A stretch of 64,000 bases of DNA from Chelativorans sp. (GCF_031180965.1 NZ_JAPSLH010000002.1:1-64000); one strand, 5' to 3'; counted from the first letter of the stretch, positions 23,879 to 35,050 are shown. The notes: generated by a model not told the origin, from the letters alone. Translations and numbers: made by a program.

Positions 23879-24943
23879 ATGTTCCCAGTAAACGCTTCCT
23901 CCATCGACAAATCGCTCCCCGTGCCGGTTGGCACGCAGCTCTACGGGCTCTTGAGCTACTATCTCTCGCATTCCGACATCCCCTTCGGCACCAAGCTCCA
24001 GTCGGTGCGACAGCTGGCGGCGGAACTGGGCATTGCCCCCATGACCGTGAGTCAGGTCTACCAGCAGCTCCGCGATGCGGGGCTAATCGAGATGCGGCGC
24101 GGATTGGGGGCCTTTTCGGCTCGCGACCCGCACCAGCGGCTGGGGGATGAGGCAGCGCTCGCCGGGCTGCGCCGCGAGATCGACACCATCCTCGACAGCG
24201 CCGAACGGTTGGGCATCTCACCCTCGGCGCTCGCCACCATGATCACGGCGCAGGCACAACTCAAAAAGCCGCGCACCGCCCTCACCATCGTCTTTGTGGG
24301 CATCTTCGAGGCGCCGACGCGAGATTATATCACCGACATACGGCCCGCCCTGGGCCCGGGGGACCAGATCCACCTCGTCACACTCGACCAGCTCAAGGCA
24401 TCCGCCGAGGCACGCGCCGCGGTGGCGCGGGCCGATGTGACGCTCACCTTCGTGCACCGGGAAGTGGAGGTGCGCAAGGTTGTGCCGGAGGCGAACGTGC
24501 TGGCGATCCGCTTCATTCCGTCCACGCGCACGCGCCAGGCGTTGGCCGGGCTGTCGCCCAAGGCACGCGTGGCGGCGATCACCTTCTTCAAGGATTACAT
24601 CGCCATCATGAAGCCCAGCGTGCGCGAGTTCGCGCCGCACATTTCCGACATCACCGTCACATGGGCCGCCGCTCCCGACCTGCCGGAAGTGCTGCGCCGC
24701 TGCGACGCTATCGTCTATGCCACCGGCGCCGACCATATCCGCGAGCTCGCGCGGCCGGAGATTCCCTGCTTCGAGTTCCGCCACGCGCCCGATCCGGACG
24801 CGCTGGAGAATCTGCTGGTGCCCTATCTGGCGCAACTGCGGCGCGCCAAGGCCACCCGCGACATGGGAGCTGAAGGCGCTCCCGTGAAAGCATCAAGCCG
24901 CAGCAACGGCCGTATGGCCGAAGTCCTGTCCAGAGGGAAATGA
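23879..24943 (+). CDS. GntR-family regulator with ligand-binding domain
   Basis: The protein has 354 residues. The N-terminal winged helix (GTKLQSVRQLAAELGIAPMT, then VSQVYQQLRDAGLIEMRRGL) is GntR-like, close to the YtrA/HTH_GntR type. The C-terminal 240 residues resemble a sensor fold I do not recognise (ALTIVFVGIFEAPTRDY, then AIVYATGADHIRELARPE). It precedes the peptide-type ABC operon by 3 nt and reads in the same direction, so it very probably controls it. Confidence 0.85.
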   Translation: MFPVNASSIDKSLPVPVGTQLYGLLSYYLSHSDIPFGTKLQSVRQLAAELGIAPMTVSQVYQQLRDAGLIEMRRGLGAFSARDPHQRLGDEAALAGLRREIDTILDSAERLGISPSALATMITAQAQLKKPRTALTIVFVGIFEAPTRDYITDIRPALGPGDQIHLVTLDQLKASAEARAAVARADVTLTFVHREVEVRKVVPEANVLAIRFIPSTRTRQALAGLSPKARVAAITFFKDYIAIMKPSVREFAPHISDITVTWAAAPDLPEVLRRCDAIVYATGADHIRELARPEIPCFEFRHAPDPDALENLLVPYLAQLRRAKATRDMGAEGAPVKASSRSNGRMAEVLSRGK

Positions 24944-24946
24944 CCG

Positions 24947-26473
24947 ATGAAAAAGATCTTCCTTTCCACCAGCGCAATCCTTCTCGCGCTTGCCGCAAAC
25001 CCCGCTTATGCGCAGGAAGCGATCGTGGTGGGCACCGATGTCGACGCCGGCACGCTCGATTCCCGGCTGACGCGCGACACGACCGCCTATCGCGTCGCGG
25101 ACCTGATCTATTCGGGGCTCGTCCACATCACGCCGCAGCTCGAGGCGGTGCCGGACCTTGCCGAAAGCTGGGAGACGCCTGACGCCACAACCTTCATCTT
25201 CAAGCTGCGCCAGGGGCTGAAATTCTCCGATGGGACGCCGCTCACGGCCGATGACGTGGTCTTCACCTACACCACGCTCGTCCAGCCCGATTTCAACGCG
25301 CCCATGCGCGCGCTCTATACGCCGATCGCCTCGGTGGAGAAGGTTGATGACCTGACGGTGAAATTCAACCTGAGCGCGCCCTATGCGCCGCTCCTTTCCT
25401 ATCTCGACCTCGGCATCGTGCCGCAAGAGCTGGTGGAAGGCGGGCGCGACATCGCCAATGAGCCGGTGGGCGCCGGACCGATGAAGCTCGCCTCCTGGAA
25501 CCGGGGTGCGGAGATCGTGCTCGAAGCCAATCCGGACTATTGGGCGGGCGCGCCGGAGGTGGAGAAGGTCACGCTGAAGATCATCGCCGACAATTCGGCC
25601 CGGGCGCAGGCCTTCGAGGCGGGCGATCTCGACGTCATCCAGTCGCCGCTTTCGCCCCAGGACATCACAAGGCTTGCCGGCGACGACCGTTTCGGCAATG
25701 TGATCATCCCCGGGCTCGGCGTCACCTACATCAACTTCAACACCAAGGACCCGCTGCTTGCCGACCCGAAGATGCGGCAGGCCTTCTCGATGCTGATCGA
25801 CCAGCAGACCATCGTCAACGATCTCTACCAGGGCGTCGACCAGGTCGCGAGCTCGATCATCCTGCCGTCCTCCTGGGCCTATTCGGCTGACATCAAGCAG
25901 CCGACCTTCAATCTCGAGGGTGCGACGAAGCTCTTCAACGAGCTCGGCTGGACGGATTCGAACGGCGACGGCCTGCTCGACAAGGATGGCAAGAACCTGA
26001 CCGTCACGCTCGCCACGCATAGCGAGGATCCGAACCGGGTGCAGACGATCGAATTCCTGCAGGCGATGTTCACGCAGGCCGGCGTCGACGCGAAGACCCA
26101 GATCACCGACTGGCCGAGCTTCTCCACCAACTACGTGCAGAAGTCGCAGCACCAGATCGCGCTTCTGGGCTGGCTCAACATCGTCGATCCCGACCGCCTG
26201 CTCTTCGGCCAGCTTTCGACGGGCGGCCCGACCAACTGGGGCGGCTATTCCAATGCGAAGGTCGACGAACTCCTGCAGAAGGGGCGTTCCTCGCTCGACC
26301 AAAAGGAGCGTGCGGCGGCCTATCAGGAAGCGGCGAAAATCCTGGCGGAGGAACTGCCCTATTTCATCGTCTCCTACCAGGGCTACCAGCTCTTCTACGA
26401 CAAGGAACTGCCGACGCAGGTGGTGGCGACGCCGCGCGGCTATCTGCGCGGGCTGATTGGGATGGAGAAGTAG
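24947..26473 (+). CDS. Oligopeptide/nickel-type ABC transporter substrate-binding protein
   Basis: The protein has 508 residues, with a Sec signal peptide ending AYA-Q at about residue 22 and the SBP_bac_5 fold (GTLDSRLTRDTTAYRVADLI, LRQGLKFSDGTPLTADDVVF, then DANGDGLLDKDG-like Asn/Asp loop DSNGDGLLDKDG). It captures the periplasmic solute for the permeases and ATPases downstream. The family binds peptides, opines, aminosugars and metal chelates. The deacylase and amidohydrolase in the operon point to an N-acyl or peptide-like substrate. Confidence 0.9.
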   Translation: MKKIFLSTSAILLALAANPAYAQEAIVVGTDVDAGTLDSRLTRDTTAYRVADLIYSGLVHITPQLEAVPDLAESWETPDATTFIFKLRQGLKFSDGTPLTADDVVFTYTTLVQPDFNAPMRALYTPIASVEKVDDLTVKFNLSAPYAPLLSYLDLGIVPQELVEGGRDIANEPVGAGPMKLASWNRGAEIVLEANPDYWAGAPEVEKVTLKIIADNSARAQAFEAGDLDVIQSPLSPQDITRLAGDDRFGNVIIPGLGVTYINFNTKDPLLADPKMRQAFSMLIDQQTIVNDLYQGVDQVASSIILPSSWAYSADIKQPTFNLEGATKLFNELGWTDSNGDGLLDKDGKNLTVTLATHSEDPNRVQTIEFLQAMFTQAGVDAKTQITDWPSFSTNYVQKSQHQIALLGWLNIVDPDRLLFGQLSTGGPTNWGGYSNAKVDELLQKGRSSLDQKERAAAYQEAAKILAEELPYFIVSYQGYQLFYDKELPTQVVATPRGYLRGLIGMEK

Positions 26474-26479
26474 GGATGG

Positions 26480-26632
26480 GGTCGACCCCCACTCCGATCG
26501 GCTTCGCCGACCACCTCTCCCCCGCTCGACGGGGGAGAGGAAGCCGCGGCCGCGATGCTCGGCGCCCTTCCTCTACCCCACGAAGTGGGGGAGAGGTGGC
26601 CCGCGTAGCGGGACGGAGTGGGGGAAAGGCGG
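26480..26632. repeat. RIME-like palindromic intergenic element
   Basis: Nested hairpins fill the gap between binding protein and permease: CCTCTCCCCC with GGGGGAGAGG (about 26513-26541), CCTCTACCCCAC with GTGGGGGAGAGG (about 26570-26596) and CCCGC-GTA-GCGGG. Outer arms (CCCCACTCCG at the left, CGGAGTGGGG at the right) pair with each other. This architecture matches the RIME/palindromic elements widespread in Rhizobiales. It may stabilise upstream mRNA and lower expression of the membrane genes. Confidence 0.8.
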
Positions 26633-26777
26633 CATCTGCGATTGTTCTGCCCTTGAGCGAGAAATGGCCTCTCCTCGACAAAAGCTCGGCAGGCCAGAGG
26701 GGGGTGGGGAGACGCGATGTCTTCAGTGACACTCCCAGCCCAGCGGGAAGGCGTAATGTCCGCCGGAGCCGCATGCC

Positions 26778-27758
26778 GTGATCGCCTATATCATCCGCCG
26801 CCTGCTGCTCTTCATTCCCATGGCCATGGGGATGGTGATCGTGACCTTCGGGCTGCTCCTCATCATTCCCGGCGATCCGGCCTCGGTATTGCTCGGGCAG
26901 GAGGCTTCGCCCGAGGCGATCGAGCGGCTGCGCGACGCGCTCGGCCTGAATGACCCCTGGTATCAGCGCCTGTGGGACTATTTCGTGCAGCTTCTTTCCG
27001 GTGACATGGGGCAATCGATCTTTCAGAACCAGCCGGTGGCCACCATCATTCTCGGCCGGCTGGGTGCAACCATCGAGCTTTCGGTGGCCGCGCTCCTGAT
27101 CGCGACGGTGGTCGGCGTCGCGATGGGGGTAATTTCGGCCATACGGCAGGGGTCGATCGTCGACACGATCACCATGTTCTTTGCCCAGCTCGGCGTCTCC
27201 ATGCCCGTGTACTGGCTGAGCCTGCTGCTCATGCTCGCCTTCGCCGTGCAGCTCGGCTGGCTGCCCTCCATCGGCCGCGGCGCGCCGCTCCCTGAAGCTC
27301 TTTGGGCGGCGATCACCGGCCGGCCCGGCGTGCTCTGGGACTCGCTCAGCCACATCCTTCTGCCGGCGCTGGCGCTTTCCGCCACGCCCGCGGCCATCAT
27401 CTCGCGGCTCACCCGCACCTCTATGCTCGAAATGCTGCGCGAGGATTTCGTCCGCACGGCCTATGCCAAGGGCCTGCGCCGGCCGCGCGTCATTGTCCGC
27501 CATGTTCTGCGCAACGCTCTCCTGCCGGTCCTTTCGGTGATCGGCCTGCGCTTCGGCATGCTGCTCGGGGGAGCCGTGCTCACCGAATCCATCTTCGCCT
27601 GGCCGGGGCTGGGGCAGCTCACCATCGCCGCCATCTCCCAGCGCGACCTGCCGCTGATCCAGGGGATCGTGCTCACCTTCGCGCTGATCTTCGCGCTCGT
27701 GAATCTCGTCGTGGACCTCCTCTATGCGGTGGTCGACCCGCGCGTGAGGCTCGGATGA
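26778..27758 (+). CDS. DppB-type ABC permease
   Basis: The protein has 326 residues and six or more helices. The N-terminus MIAYIIRRLLLFIPMAMGMV and IIPGDPASVLLGQEASPEAI are typical of DppB/OppB permeases. The EAA-type loop for ATPase contact reads YAKGLRRPRVIVRHVLRNAL. It overlaps the second permease by 4 nt. Confidence 0.95.
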   Translation: MIAYIIRRLLLFIPMAMGMVIVTFGLLLIIPGDPASVLLGQEASPEAIERLRDALGLNDPWYQRLWDYFVQLLSGDMGQSIFQNQPVATIILGRLGATIELSVAALLIATVVGVAMGVISAIRQGSIVDTITMFFAQLGVSMPVYWLSLLLMLAFAVQLGWLPSIGRGAPLPEALWAAITGRPGVLWDSLSHILLPALALSATPAAIISRLTRTSMLEMLREDFVRTAYAKGLRRPRVIVRHVLRNALLPVLSVIGLRFGMLLGGAVLTESIFAWPGLGQLTIAAISQRDLPLIQGIVLTFALIFALVNLVVDLLYAVVDPRVRLG

Positions 27759-28612
27759 TGCGGCTGCCCAAGGCGCTTCGCAATCCATCCCTCGTCGTCG
27801 GAGCGGCGATCACGCTTCTCGTCGTCGGCTGCGCGCTGCTTGCGCCTTTTGTCGCCACCCATGGCATCGAGCAGATGGATATGCGCAACCGCTTCGCCGG
27901 CCCGAGCCTGGAACACCTGCTCGGCACCGACAACTTTGGCCGCGACCTCTGGAGCCGCATGGTTTTCGGTGCCCGCATCTCGCTCATGATCGCACTCACC
28001 TCGGTAGGCGGTGCGGTCCTGATCGGCGCGACAGTGGGGCTCGTCTCCGGCTATTTCGGCGGCTGGGTCGATCTCCTGCTCGGCCGCATCACCGACATTT
28101 TTCTCGGCTTCCCCGCCATCATCCTGGCGCTCGCCATCGTCGCCGTGCTTGGGCCCGGCATCGTCAATGTCTCGCTGGCGCTGATCGTCGTCTTCTGGAC
28201 CGAATATGCACGCGTCGTGCGCGGCGCCACACTGGTGCTGCGCGAGCAGAACTATGTGCAGGCGGCCCGGGCGCTGGGCGCGAGCCCCCTGCGCATCATC
28301 TTCCGCGAGATCCTGCCCAATGCGCTGGGACCGATCATCGTGCTCGCCTCGCTCGGCCTGGGCACCGCGATCATCGCTGAGTCCGCACTCTCGTTCCTGG
28401 GTTTCGGCCTGCCGCCGCCGGCCCCAACCTGGGGCTGGACGCTCTCCTACGGCACCCGCTTCATGCGCGACGAGCCCTGGCTCGCCATCGTCTCGGGTGC
28501 GGCGATCATGATCACCGTGCTCGGCTTCAACCTGCTCGGTGACGGGCTGCGCGACGTGCTCGACCCGCGCCAGCTGTCGCGCGGCGGCGGCGCGCGCGCC
28601 AAAGGCGCATGA
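27755..28612 (+). CDS. DppC-type ABC permease
   Basis: The protein has 285 residues, starting at ATG 27755 overlapping the previous stop (a second ATG is at 27758). The N-terminal helix is followed by HLLGTDNFGRDLWSRMVFGA, a hallmark of DppC/OppC permeases. The EAA loop reads YVQAARALGASPLRIIFREI. It forms the heterodimeric channel with the DppB-type protein. Confidence 0.95.
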   Translation: MMRLPKALRNPSLVVGAAITLLVVGCALLAPFVATHGIEQMDMRNRFAGPSLEHLLGTDNFGRDLWSRMVFGARISLMIALTSVGGAVLIGATVGLVSGYFGGWVDLLLGRITDIFLGFPAIILALAIVAVLGPGIVNVSLALIVVFWTEYARVVRGATLVLREQNYVQAARALGASPLRIIFREILPNALGPIIVLASLGLGTAIIAESALSFLGFGLPPPAPTWGWTLSYGTRFMRDEPWLAIVSGAAIMITVLGFNLLGDGLRDVLDPRQLSRGGGARAKGA

Positions 28613-28650
28613 CATCAACCGGTCCATCCATCGGAAAGAAGGAAAAACAG

Positions 28651-29595
28651 ATGGTCAAATCGACAAGAATATTGAGACCGAAATTCACCACCCATGCGGA
28701 TGGCTCGGATGCCGTTCTCGTCATGCACGAGCTAGTCGGGGAAACGGATGGGCCGACGATTGGCCTTTCGGCGGCGATCCACGGCAACGAGAACACCGGC
28801 GCGCAGGCGATGGTGGATATTTGGCGCGCCATCAAGGACCTGCCGCTCAAGGGCCGCATCCTGATGCTGCCCGTCGCCAATGCGCGAGCCATGGCCGTGA
28901 ACCACCGCTTCACGCCCATCGACGAATTGAACTTGAACCGCGAATTCCCGGGCAACCGCAGCGGCAACTACACGCAGCAGCTCGCCGCCGCCATCACATC
29001 GGAATTCCTGGAGAAGATTGACGTCCATATTGACCTCCATGCCGGCACGGACCGGCCGACGGTCGACTACGTCTATATCTGGAACGACGAGGAGCTTTCG
29101 CGCGCCTTCGGCTCGAAAATCCTCTACCGGCCGGTGATGGACAAGGGCGGCACAGTGTTTTCCGGCACCACCAAGGCGGTGACGCTCGACCGCCGCGGCA
29201 TACCTTGCGTGGTGATCGAGCTTGGCGGCGGCATCGTCGACCAGACGCCTTATGTGACGCGTACGGTCGACGGCGTGCTCAACATGCTTAGACACCTTGG
29301 CGCCATCCCCGGCGATGTGAAGCCGGCACCGAAGCAGATCGTCGTGGACGAGATCGAGACGATCCGGCCGACGCAGGGCGGCTGGCTGGAGCCGCTCTCA
29401 CCGCCGCTTGGCGAGGTGATCGAGAAAGGCCAGCTTCTGGGTCGCGTGGTCAGCCCCTACACGTTCGAGACGCTGGAGGAGATACCGACACCCTTCGACC
29501 GCGGCATCATGATCCTGTCGCATCTTTCCCGCAACCTGGTGGAGAGCGGCGACTTCGGCTTCATGGTGGGCAATCTCGCGCGGGCGACGGACTGA
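28651..29595 (+). CDS. M14-like succinylglutamate desuccinylase/aspartoacylase family deacylase
   Basis: The protein has 314 residues from the ATG at 28651, which has AAGGA at good spacing; an upstream ATG at 28609 overlaps the permease stop. Zinc ligands appear as HGNEN (His, Glu) and IDLHAGTD (His), with LNLNREFPG between them, as in carboxypeptidase-like deacylases. The C-terminal domain (EPLSPPLGEVIEKGQLLG) is a barrel-type domain seen in AstE/AspA-like enzymes. It probably cleaves an amide or acyl group from the imported solute. Its placement between permease and ATPase genes indicates a dedicated role. Confidence 0.9.
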   Translation: MVKSTRILRPKFTTHADGSDAVLVMHELVGETDGPTIGLSAAIHGNENTGAQAMVDIWRAIKDLPLKGRILMLPVANARAMAVNHRFTPIDELNLNREFPGNRSGNYTQQLAAAITSEFLEKIDVHIDLHAGTDRPTVDYVYIWNDEELSRAFGSKILYRPVMDKGGTVFSGTTKAVTLDRRGIPCVVIELGGGIVDQTPYVTRTVDGVLNMLRHLGAIPGDVKPAPKQIVVDEIETIRPTQGGWLEPLSPPLGEVIEKGQLLGRVVSPYTFETLEEIPTPFDRGIMILSHLSRNLVESGDFGFMVGNLARATD

Positions 29596-29609
29596 GCGAG
29601 CGCGGAACG

Positions 29610-30597
29610 ATGACCACGCCCGCCACACAGCCGGCGAACGGGAATGCGGTGCTCGCCGTGGAGGATCTTCAGATCCGCATCCGCGGCGAGCAGGGCGCCT
29701 ATGCGGTCGTGGCCGACATGAGCCTTGCGGTCGGCGCGGGCGAGACTCTGTGCATCGTCGGCGAATCCGGCTGCGGCAAGTCGATGACGGCGCTGGCGCT
29801 GATGCGCCTCCTGCCCGAAGCTGCCGAAGCCGCCGGCGGGCGGGTGGAGGTCAACGGCGTCGACGTGCTCGCCCTTCCCACGCGGGCGGTGGAAGACCTG
29901 CGCGGCGAGGAAATCGCCATGATCTTCCAGGAGCCACTGACGGCGCTCAACCCAGTCATGACGGTCGGCGATCAGATCGCAGAGGTCGTGCGCCGGCACC
30001 GGAAGGCAAGCGCATCGGAGGCTATGGAGCGGGGGATCGAGACCTTGCGGCTCGTGCAGATGCCGGATCCCGAGCGGCGCGCCCGGCAATACCCGCACGA
30101 GCTTTCGGGCGGCATGCGCCAGCGCGCCATGATTGCGCTCGCGCTTGCCTGCGACCCGAAGATCGTGATTGCCGACGAGCCCACCACTGCGCTCGACGTG
30201 ACAATCCAGGCGCAGATCCTGGGCCTCATTTCCGATCTGCAGAAGCGGCTCGGCACGGCGCTGATCCTGATCACCCATGACCTCGGCGTGGTAGCCGAGG
30301 TGGCGGACCGGGTGATCGTGATGTATGCTGGCCGCAAGGTCGAAGAGGCGTCGGTCTACGACCTCTTCGACCATCCTATCCACCCTTACACCAAGGGCCT
30401 CATGGGCGCCGTGCCGCGCGGGCGGAGCGCCGGACGGCTCACCGACATTCCCGGCACGGTGCCGCCCATGTGGGACCTGCCCAGGGGATGCGCCTTCGCG
30501 CCGCGCTGCCCGGGCGCCTCGGCGCGCTGCCTTGCGGAACGCCCCCCTTTCCAGGAGAAGCGGCCCGGCCACTTCGCCGCCTGCTGGGAACACGACA

Positions 30598-30605
<8 letters not shown>
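29610..30605 (+). CDS. DppD-type ABC ATPase
   Basis: The protein has 331 residues with Walker A GESGCGKS, signature LSGGMRQR, Walker B IVIADEPTTALD and the H-loop ITHDLG. The C-terminal oligopeptide-transport domain contains a Cys cluster (CAFAPRCPGASARC) that in this family can bind an iron-sulfur cluster. It overlaps DppF-type ATPase by 8 nt. Confidence 0.95.
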
Positions 30606-31566
<961 letters not shown>

Positions 31567-31578
31567 GGAAAGGACCGC

Positions 31579-32811
31579 ATGACCAGCTTTCTCTTCACCA
31601 ATGGTAGGGTGCTCGACCCCGAGGCGGGCGTAACCCGCGGCGGCCTGGATCTTCTGGTCGAGGGCAATCGTATCAAGGCGGTCGGCGCGAATCTCGACGT
31701 TCTCCCCAGCGCAACACGTATTGACCTTGCTGGCCGCACGCTGATGCCGGGGCTGATCGACTGCCATGTGCATGTAGTGGCGGAAACGCTCGACCTCTGG
31801 GCCAACATCATCGCGCCCACTTCGCTTTCCGCCCTGCGCTCCGCCCGCGTGATGGAGGAGGCATTGCAGCGCGGCTTCACCACGCTGCGCGATCTCGGCG
31901 GGGCCGATATCGGCCTGGTGCGCGGTGTCGAGGAAGGCCTGATCAAGGGGCCGCGCCTCGTCATCTGCGGCAAGGGACTCACCACCACCGGCGGTCATGC
32001 CGACCTGCGCCAGCGCACCGACGACCGCCCGGGCATGATGTCGGACCGGCTGGGCTCGATGGGTTATGTGGTGGACGGCGTGGACGCCTGCCGGCTGGCC
32101 GCCCGCGAAATGATCAAGGCAGGCGCCCGCTTCCTCAAGATCATGGCAAATGGGGGCGTGTCCTCGCCCAACGATCCGATCGAGTCTATCCAGTTCTCGC
32201 GAGAGGAGATCGCGGCAATCGTCGAGGAAGCAGAGAACGCCAATATATATGTTTCCGCGCATCTCTACACGGATCGCGCGATCCGCCGCGCCGTCGAGCT
32301 CGGCGTCCACTCGCTGGAGCACTGCAACCTGATCGAGCCCGAGACGGCCCGGCTCGCAGCGGAAAAGGGCTGCATCGCCGTGCCAACGCTCGTCGCCTAC
32401 GAGGCGCTGCATCTGGAAGGAAAGCGCTTCGGCTTCGGCCAGACGGAAATTTCGAAGATCGACGTGGTGCGCAAGGGCGGCCTGCGCTCGCTGGAAGTGA
32501 TGCGCGAGGCGGGGCTGAAAATGGCCTTCGGCTCGGACCTGCTCGGGGAATTGCGCAGCTACCACTGCATGGAATTCGAGCTTCTGGCGAAGGTGCTGAC
32601 GCCGGCGGAAATTATCCGCTCGGCCACCGTAATCGGCGCGGAGCTCTGCGGCTATTCCGGCGAGCTCGGCATTGTTTCGCCTGGTGCGCTGGCCGACCTC
32701 GTCGTAGTGGATGGCAATCCGCTCGAAGACATCTCCCTTCTGCAAGACGACGGAGCGCATCTGTCACTCATCATGCGCGACGGCACTATCTTCAAGAACG
32801 CGCTGCACTAG
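31579..32811 (+). CDS. Amidohydrolase (imidazolonepropionase/prolidase-like)
   Basis: The protein has 410 residues. The metal-binding motif DCHVHV follows TLMPGLI, a likely carboxylated or bridging Lys lies in RFLKIMANGG, and further His residues are in YVSAHLYT and HSLEHCN, with the final Asp in AFGSDLLG. This is the pattern of the binuclear amidohydrolase superfamily, near the Xaa-Pro/Xaa-Arg dipeptidase (Sgx9260-like) group. As last gene of the operon it should hydrolyse the imported compound or a product of the deacylase. Confidence 0.9.
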   Translation: MTSFLFTNGRVLDPEAGVTRGGLDLLVEGNRIKAVGANLDVLPSATRIDLAGRTLMPGLIDCHVHVVAETLDLWANIIAPTSLSALRSARVMEEALQRGFTTLRDLGGADIGLVRGVEEGLIKGPRLVICGKGLTTTGGHADLRQRTDDRPGMMSDRLGSMGYVVDGVDACRLAAREMIKAGARFLKIMANGGVSSPNDPIESIQFSREEIAAIVEEAENANIYVSAHLYTDRAIRRAVELGVHSLEHCNLIEPETARLAAEKGCIAVPTLVAYEALHLEGKRFGFGQTEISKIDVVRKGGLRSLEVMREAGLKMAFGSDLLGELRSYHCMEFELLAKVLTPAEIIRSATVIGAELCGYSGELGIVSPGALADLVVVDGNPLEDISLLQDDGAHLSLIMRDGTIFKNALH

Positions 32812-33004
32812 TCTGGCTCGCCTCAGGTGGTTGGAGCACGGCTCCGCCAGCCTGAACTACAGTAGGAAGTGTAGAGAGCTTCGACGGCGTCGCCTCGCTC
32901 CGCCGCGCGGCGGCCGGGGCGAACGGAGGTTCTAACGAATGGTTCTGGTCGATCCGGACCGTGGTGAAGACATTTTGCCGTCGGCCAGATTGGCGATCTC
33001 ACGG

Positions 33005-33259
33005 CTAGGGCGGGCTTGGCGCCTGCTGTCGCAGTCGCAACACGCGGCTGGAGGAAACCGGGAGGATGTCCTGCAAGCGAGTGGGAGGCGGTGCGGGAAG
33101 ACTATCGCGTAGGTTTAGGCAGAACCTGCGTATGCAAGACTCGTCCAGCGTGCCTTTGGTGGACGAGAGACTCTTGATGCGCGGAATCGCCTGGGACCAT
33201 CGCACCTGATCTTCGGGGTTACGAGCAACGGCACCGAACAACATTAGCTCAAACATCAC
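33005..33259 (-). CDS. Possible small protein or remnant
   Basis: An 84-residue ORF begins MMFELMLFGAVARNPEDQV and contains DESCIRRFCLNLRDSL; the composition is protein-like in its first 55 residues and then becomes proline- and serine-rich. No family is recognised. Confidence 0.3.
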   Translation of the reverse strand: MMFELMLFGAVARNPEDQVRWSQAIPRIKSLSSTKGTLDESCIRRFCLNLRDSLPAPPPTRLQDILPVSSSRVLRLRQQAPSPP

Positions 33260-34204
33260 ACGAGGAGGAGCGCTTCCGCTCCGTACCGTGAGGATAGTTG
33301 AACCCGTTGCTCGGTGTCGATCTGATCAATCTTTGATGAGAGACGCCACGGCTTACTCCCACCGCTGAGGACGTGTTATCGCGATCGAAGTTTCTTACAG
33401 CATTCGACTCACCGCAGAATGCGTGCTTCCCTCAGCGTCCGCCCGTGCATGCCCAATCGACGCGGAGAGGGTTGGATGTAGCCAACCCTCCCTCTACCAC
33501 AATTTATGTAAATTTTTCAAGCGGTTAGAAGAGAGCGACTGGCTGGGAATCCAGCACTTTATGTCGCGCAATGTTGCAACCAGTTCCCTTGATTTTCGAG
33601 GGTTTCCCTCACACTCGGCTACTCCACGCGACATGGATGCGACATGGTAGGCCAATGCAACTGCCTTGCCCCGTCGACGTGGAGGGGAGGGAGCAAAATT
33701 GAACACGAACCCAGGCGCAACGAGACCAAAGCGAGGCGATCGCCCGATTGACCGGGTAAGAGATAGCGCCGGGCAGCTTCCGTAGGAACGGAGGAGGACG
33801 GCGTGATAACGGGCATGATCCCGTTGTCGGCCGGCCCTCCTAGGCTCGCGTCTCGATGACTTGTATAGAACTTTTGCCATGATTTCAGCGACACCATCTG
33901 CCCTCAATACCGTAGTGGAAGGCAAGGTGGCTCACTTCCCAGGTTCGTTCCCTCAACTGGCAGGCCACGTCGTGGATCACGGACGCAAGCGGTAGTTTCC
34001 AGTAAAGGGGGACCCAACCCTTGACCAAAGCAGGCGTGGTATCGAGGCTTCGTCCACGACCGCCCTTGCAGGCGCTAACCACCCCGTCTCGACTACTTGA
34101 AGTCGGACAGAGGCGCATTCTTCTTCCATCAGGAAGCCGTTCGGCCTGAACTTCCCCTTCAAAGCGCCCATGATTCTCTTGGGCTGAAGCCTCCCCACCA
34201 ACGA
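33260..34204. other. Gene-poor stretch
   Basis: I see no intact gene. A minus-strand frame at 33977-34201 (GALKGKFRPNGFLMEEE, then VETGWLAPARAVVD) looks partly protein-like and may be a further piece of the decayed gene at 34205-35050. The rest shows nothing. Confidence 0.4.
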
Positions 34205-35050
34205 TCACGCCCACCCAGTCGTTAAGGTCCAACGAGCGCGTGCGCTGAAGTCTAGCAAAACGCAATTCAAATGATCGAACGCCCGCCGAAACTTCGGTTT
34301 GGCAGGTGTGGAAAGTGACGGCGGGTATAGCACTTTGAGAAACGCCGGATCCTCCAGTTTGGGATTGCACTCCAGGATCCTGCTCGCACAATGGCCCGCA
34401 TACTGACGAACGTGCAAGGAATGCCGTGAATTGGTGATCCTTGAAGTCACTGCGATGGAGCCTACGCCGGTCCCCGCAGGACAAACTGCTCATGGATTGA
34501 CCATAATCGCTTCTGCTCCGCTACATGGTCGGCGTGGCCCTCATTGAAAAGTGCGTGGGAGAATATCCCTATCAACTTGAAGGTCTCGCGGCCAACCCCA
34601 GCGAGGATGATGTCCTTTGTACGCGGAGCGGGATCGTTCTCTCCGATCGATATGCCGAGGTGGAAATGGTGGTAGCCCAAAACGTTCAGAACCTTGTCCT
34701 TGTCAGACCATCTGTCCTCTGGGGATCCACTACGACCTCTGGCGACTGCGGGGCTTGAATGAAAGGTGTGGAGTGAGGTCGACGCCCCGCCGCACCTTCT
34801 CCAGAAACGATTGTATAGCGGTACGGTGGCTAATCCACCTTGCATCCGCCATCGCGGGTGGTTCGATGGTGACTTTCCGCGGCCGCGGAGCAATGTAGCG
34901 CGATCGCCAATTAAGAAAATCGGTCAACAGCTCTGGCAGGGACTTCTGTTGGAGGTCCAACAGACTTGCCCGATTATTAGGCACGCGCGGGACGACTTTG
35001 GCGAGATCCCCTTTAAGCCTCCTTAGCCTCTGCGATGCCACGTTATGCAT
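34205..35050 (-). pseudogene. Decayed gene of unknown family, several frameshifts
   Basis: Three segments read sensibly in alternating frames: ASQRLRRLKGDLAKVVPRV with SLPELLTDFLNWRSRYIAPR; then DKDKVLNVLGYHHFHLGI with FSHALFNEGHADHVAEQKRL; then VTSRITNSRHSLHVRQYAGH with LECNPKLEDPAFLKVLY. Frameshifts near 34760 and 34470 separate them. Joined, they would form a protein of over 250 residues, with a His-rich HHFHLG motif. I do not recognise the family. Confidence 0.55.

Noticed and set aside
24893-26302. A 469-codon minus-strand ORF opposite the substrate-binding protein gene
   Set aside because: It is rich in Arg, Gly, Asp and His, a typical mirror of a high-GC gene on the other strand; the plus strand has a clear binding protein with signal peptide.
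26480-26632. CRISPR-like repeats in the 26.5-kb gap
   Set aside because: The repeats are inverted arms of a single palindromic element, not regularly spaced direct repeats with unique spacers.
26364-27788. A 474-codon minus-strand ORF opposite the DppB-type permease
   Set aside because: The composition (HDGRE-rich) is that of an antisense shadow and no domain is seen; the permease on the plus strand is unmistakable.
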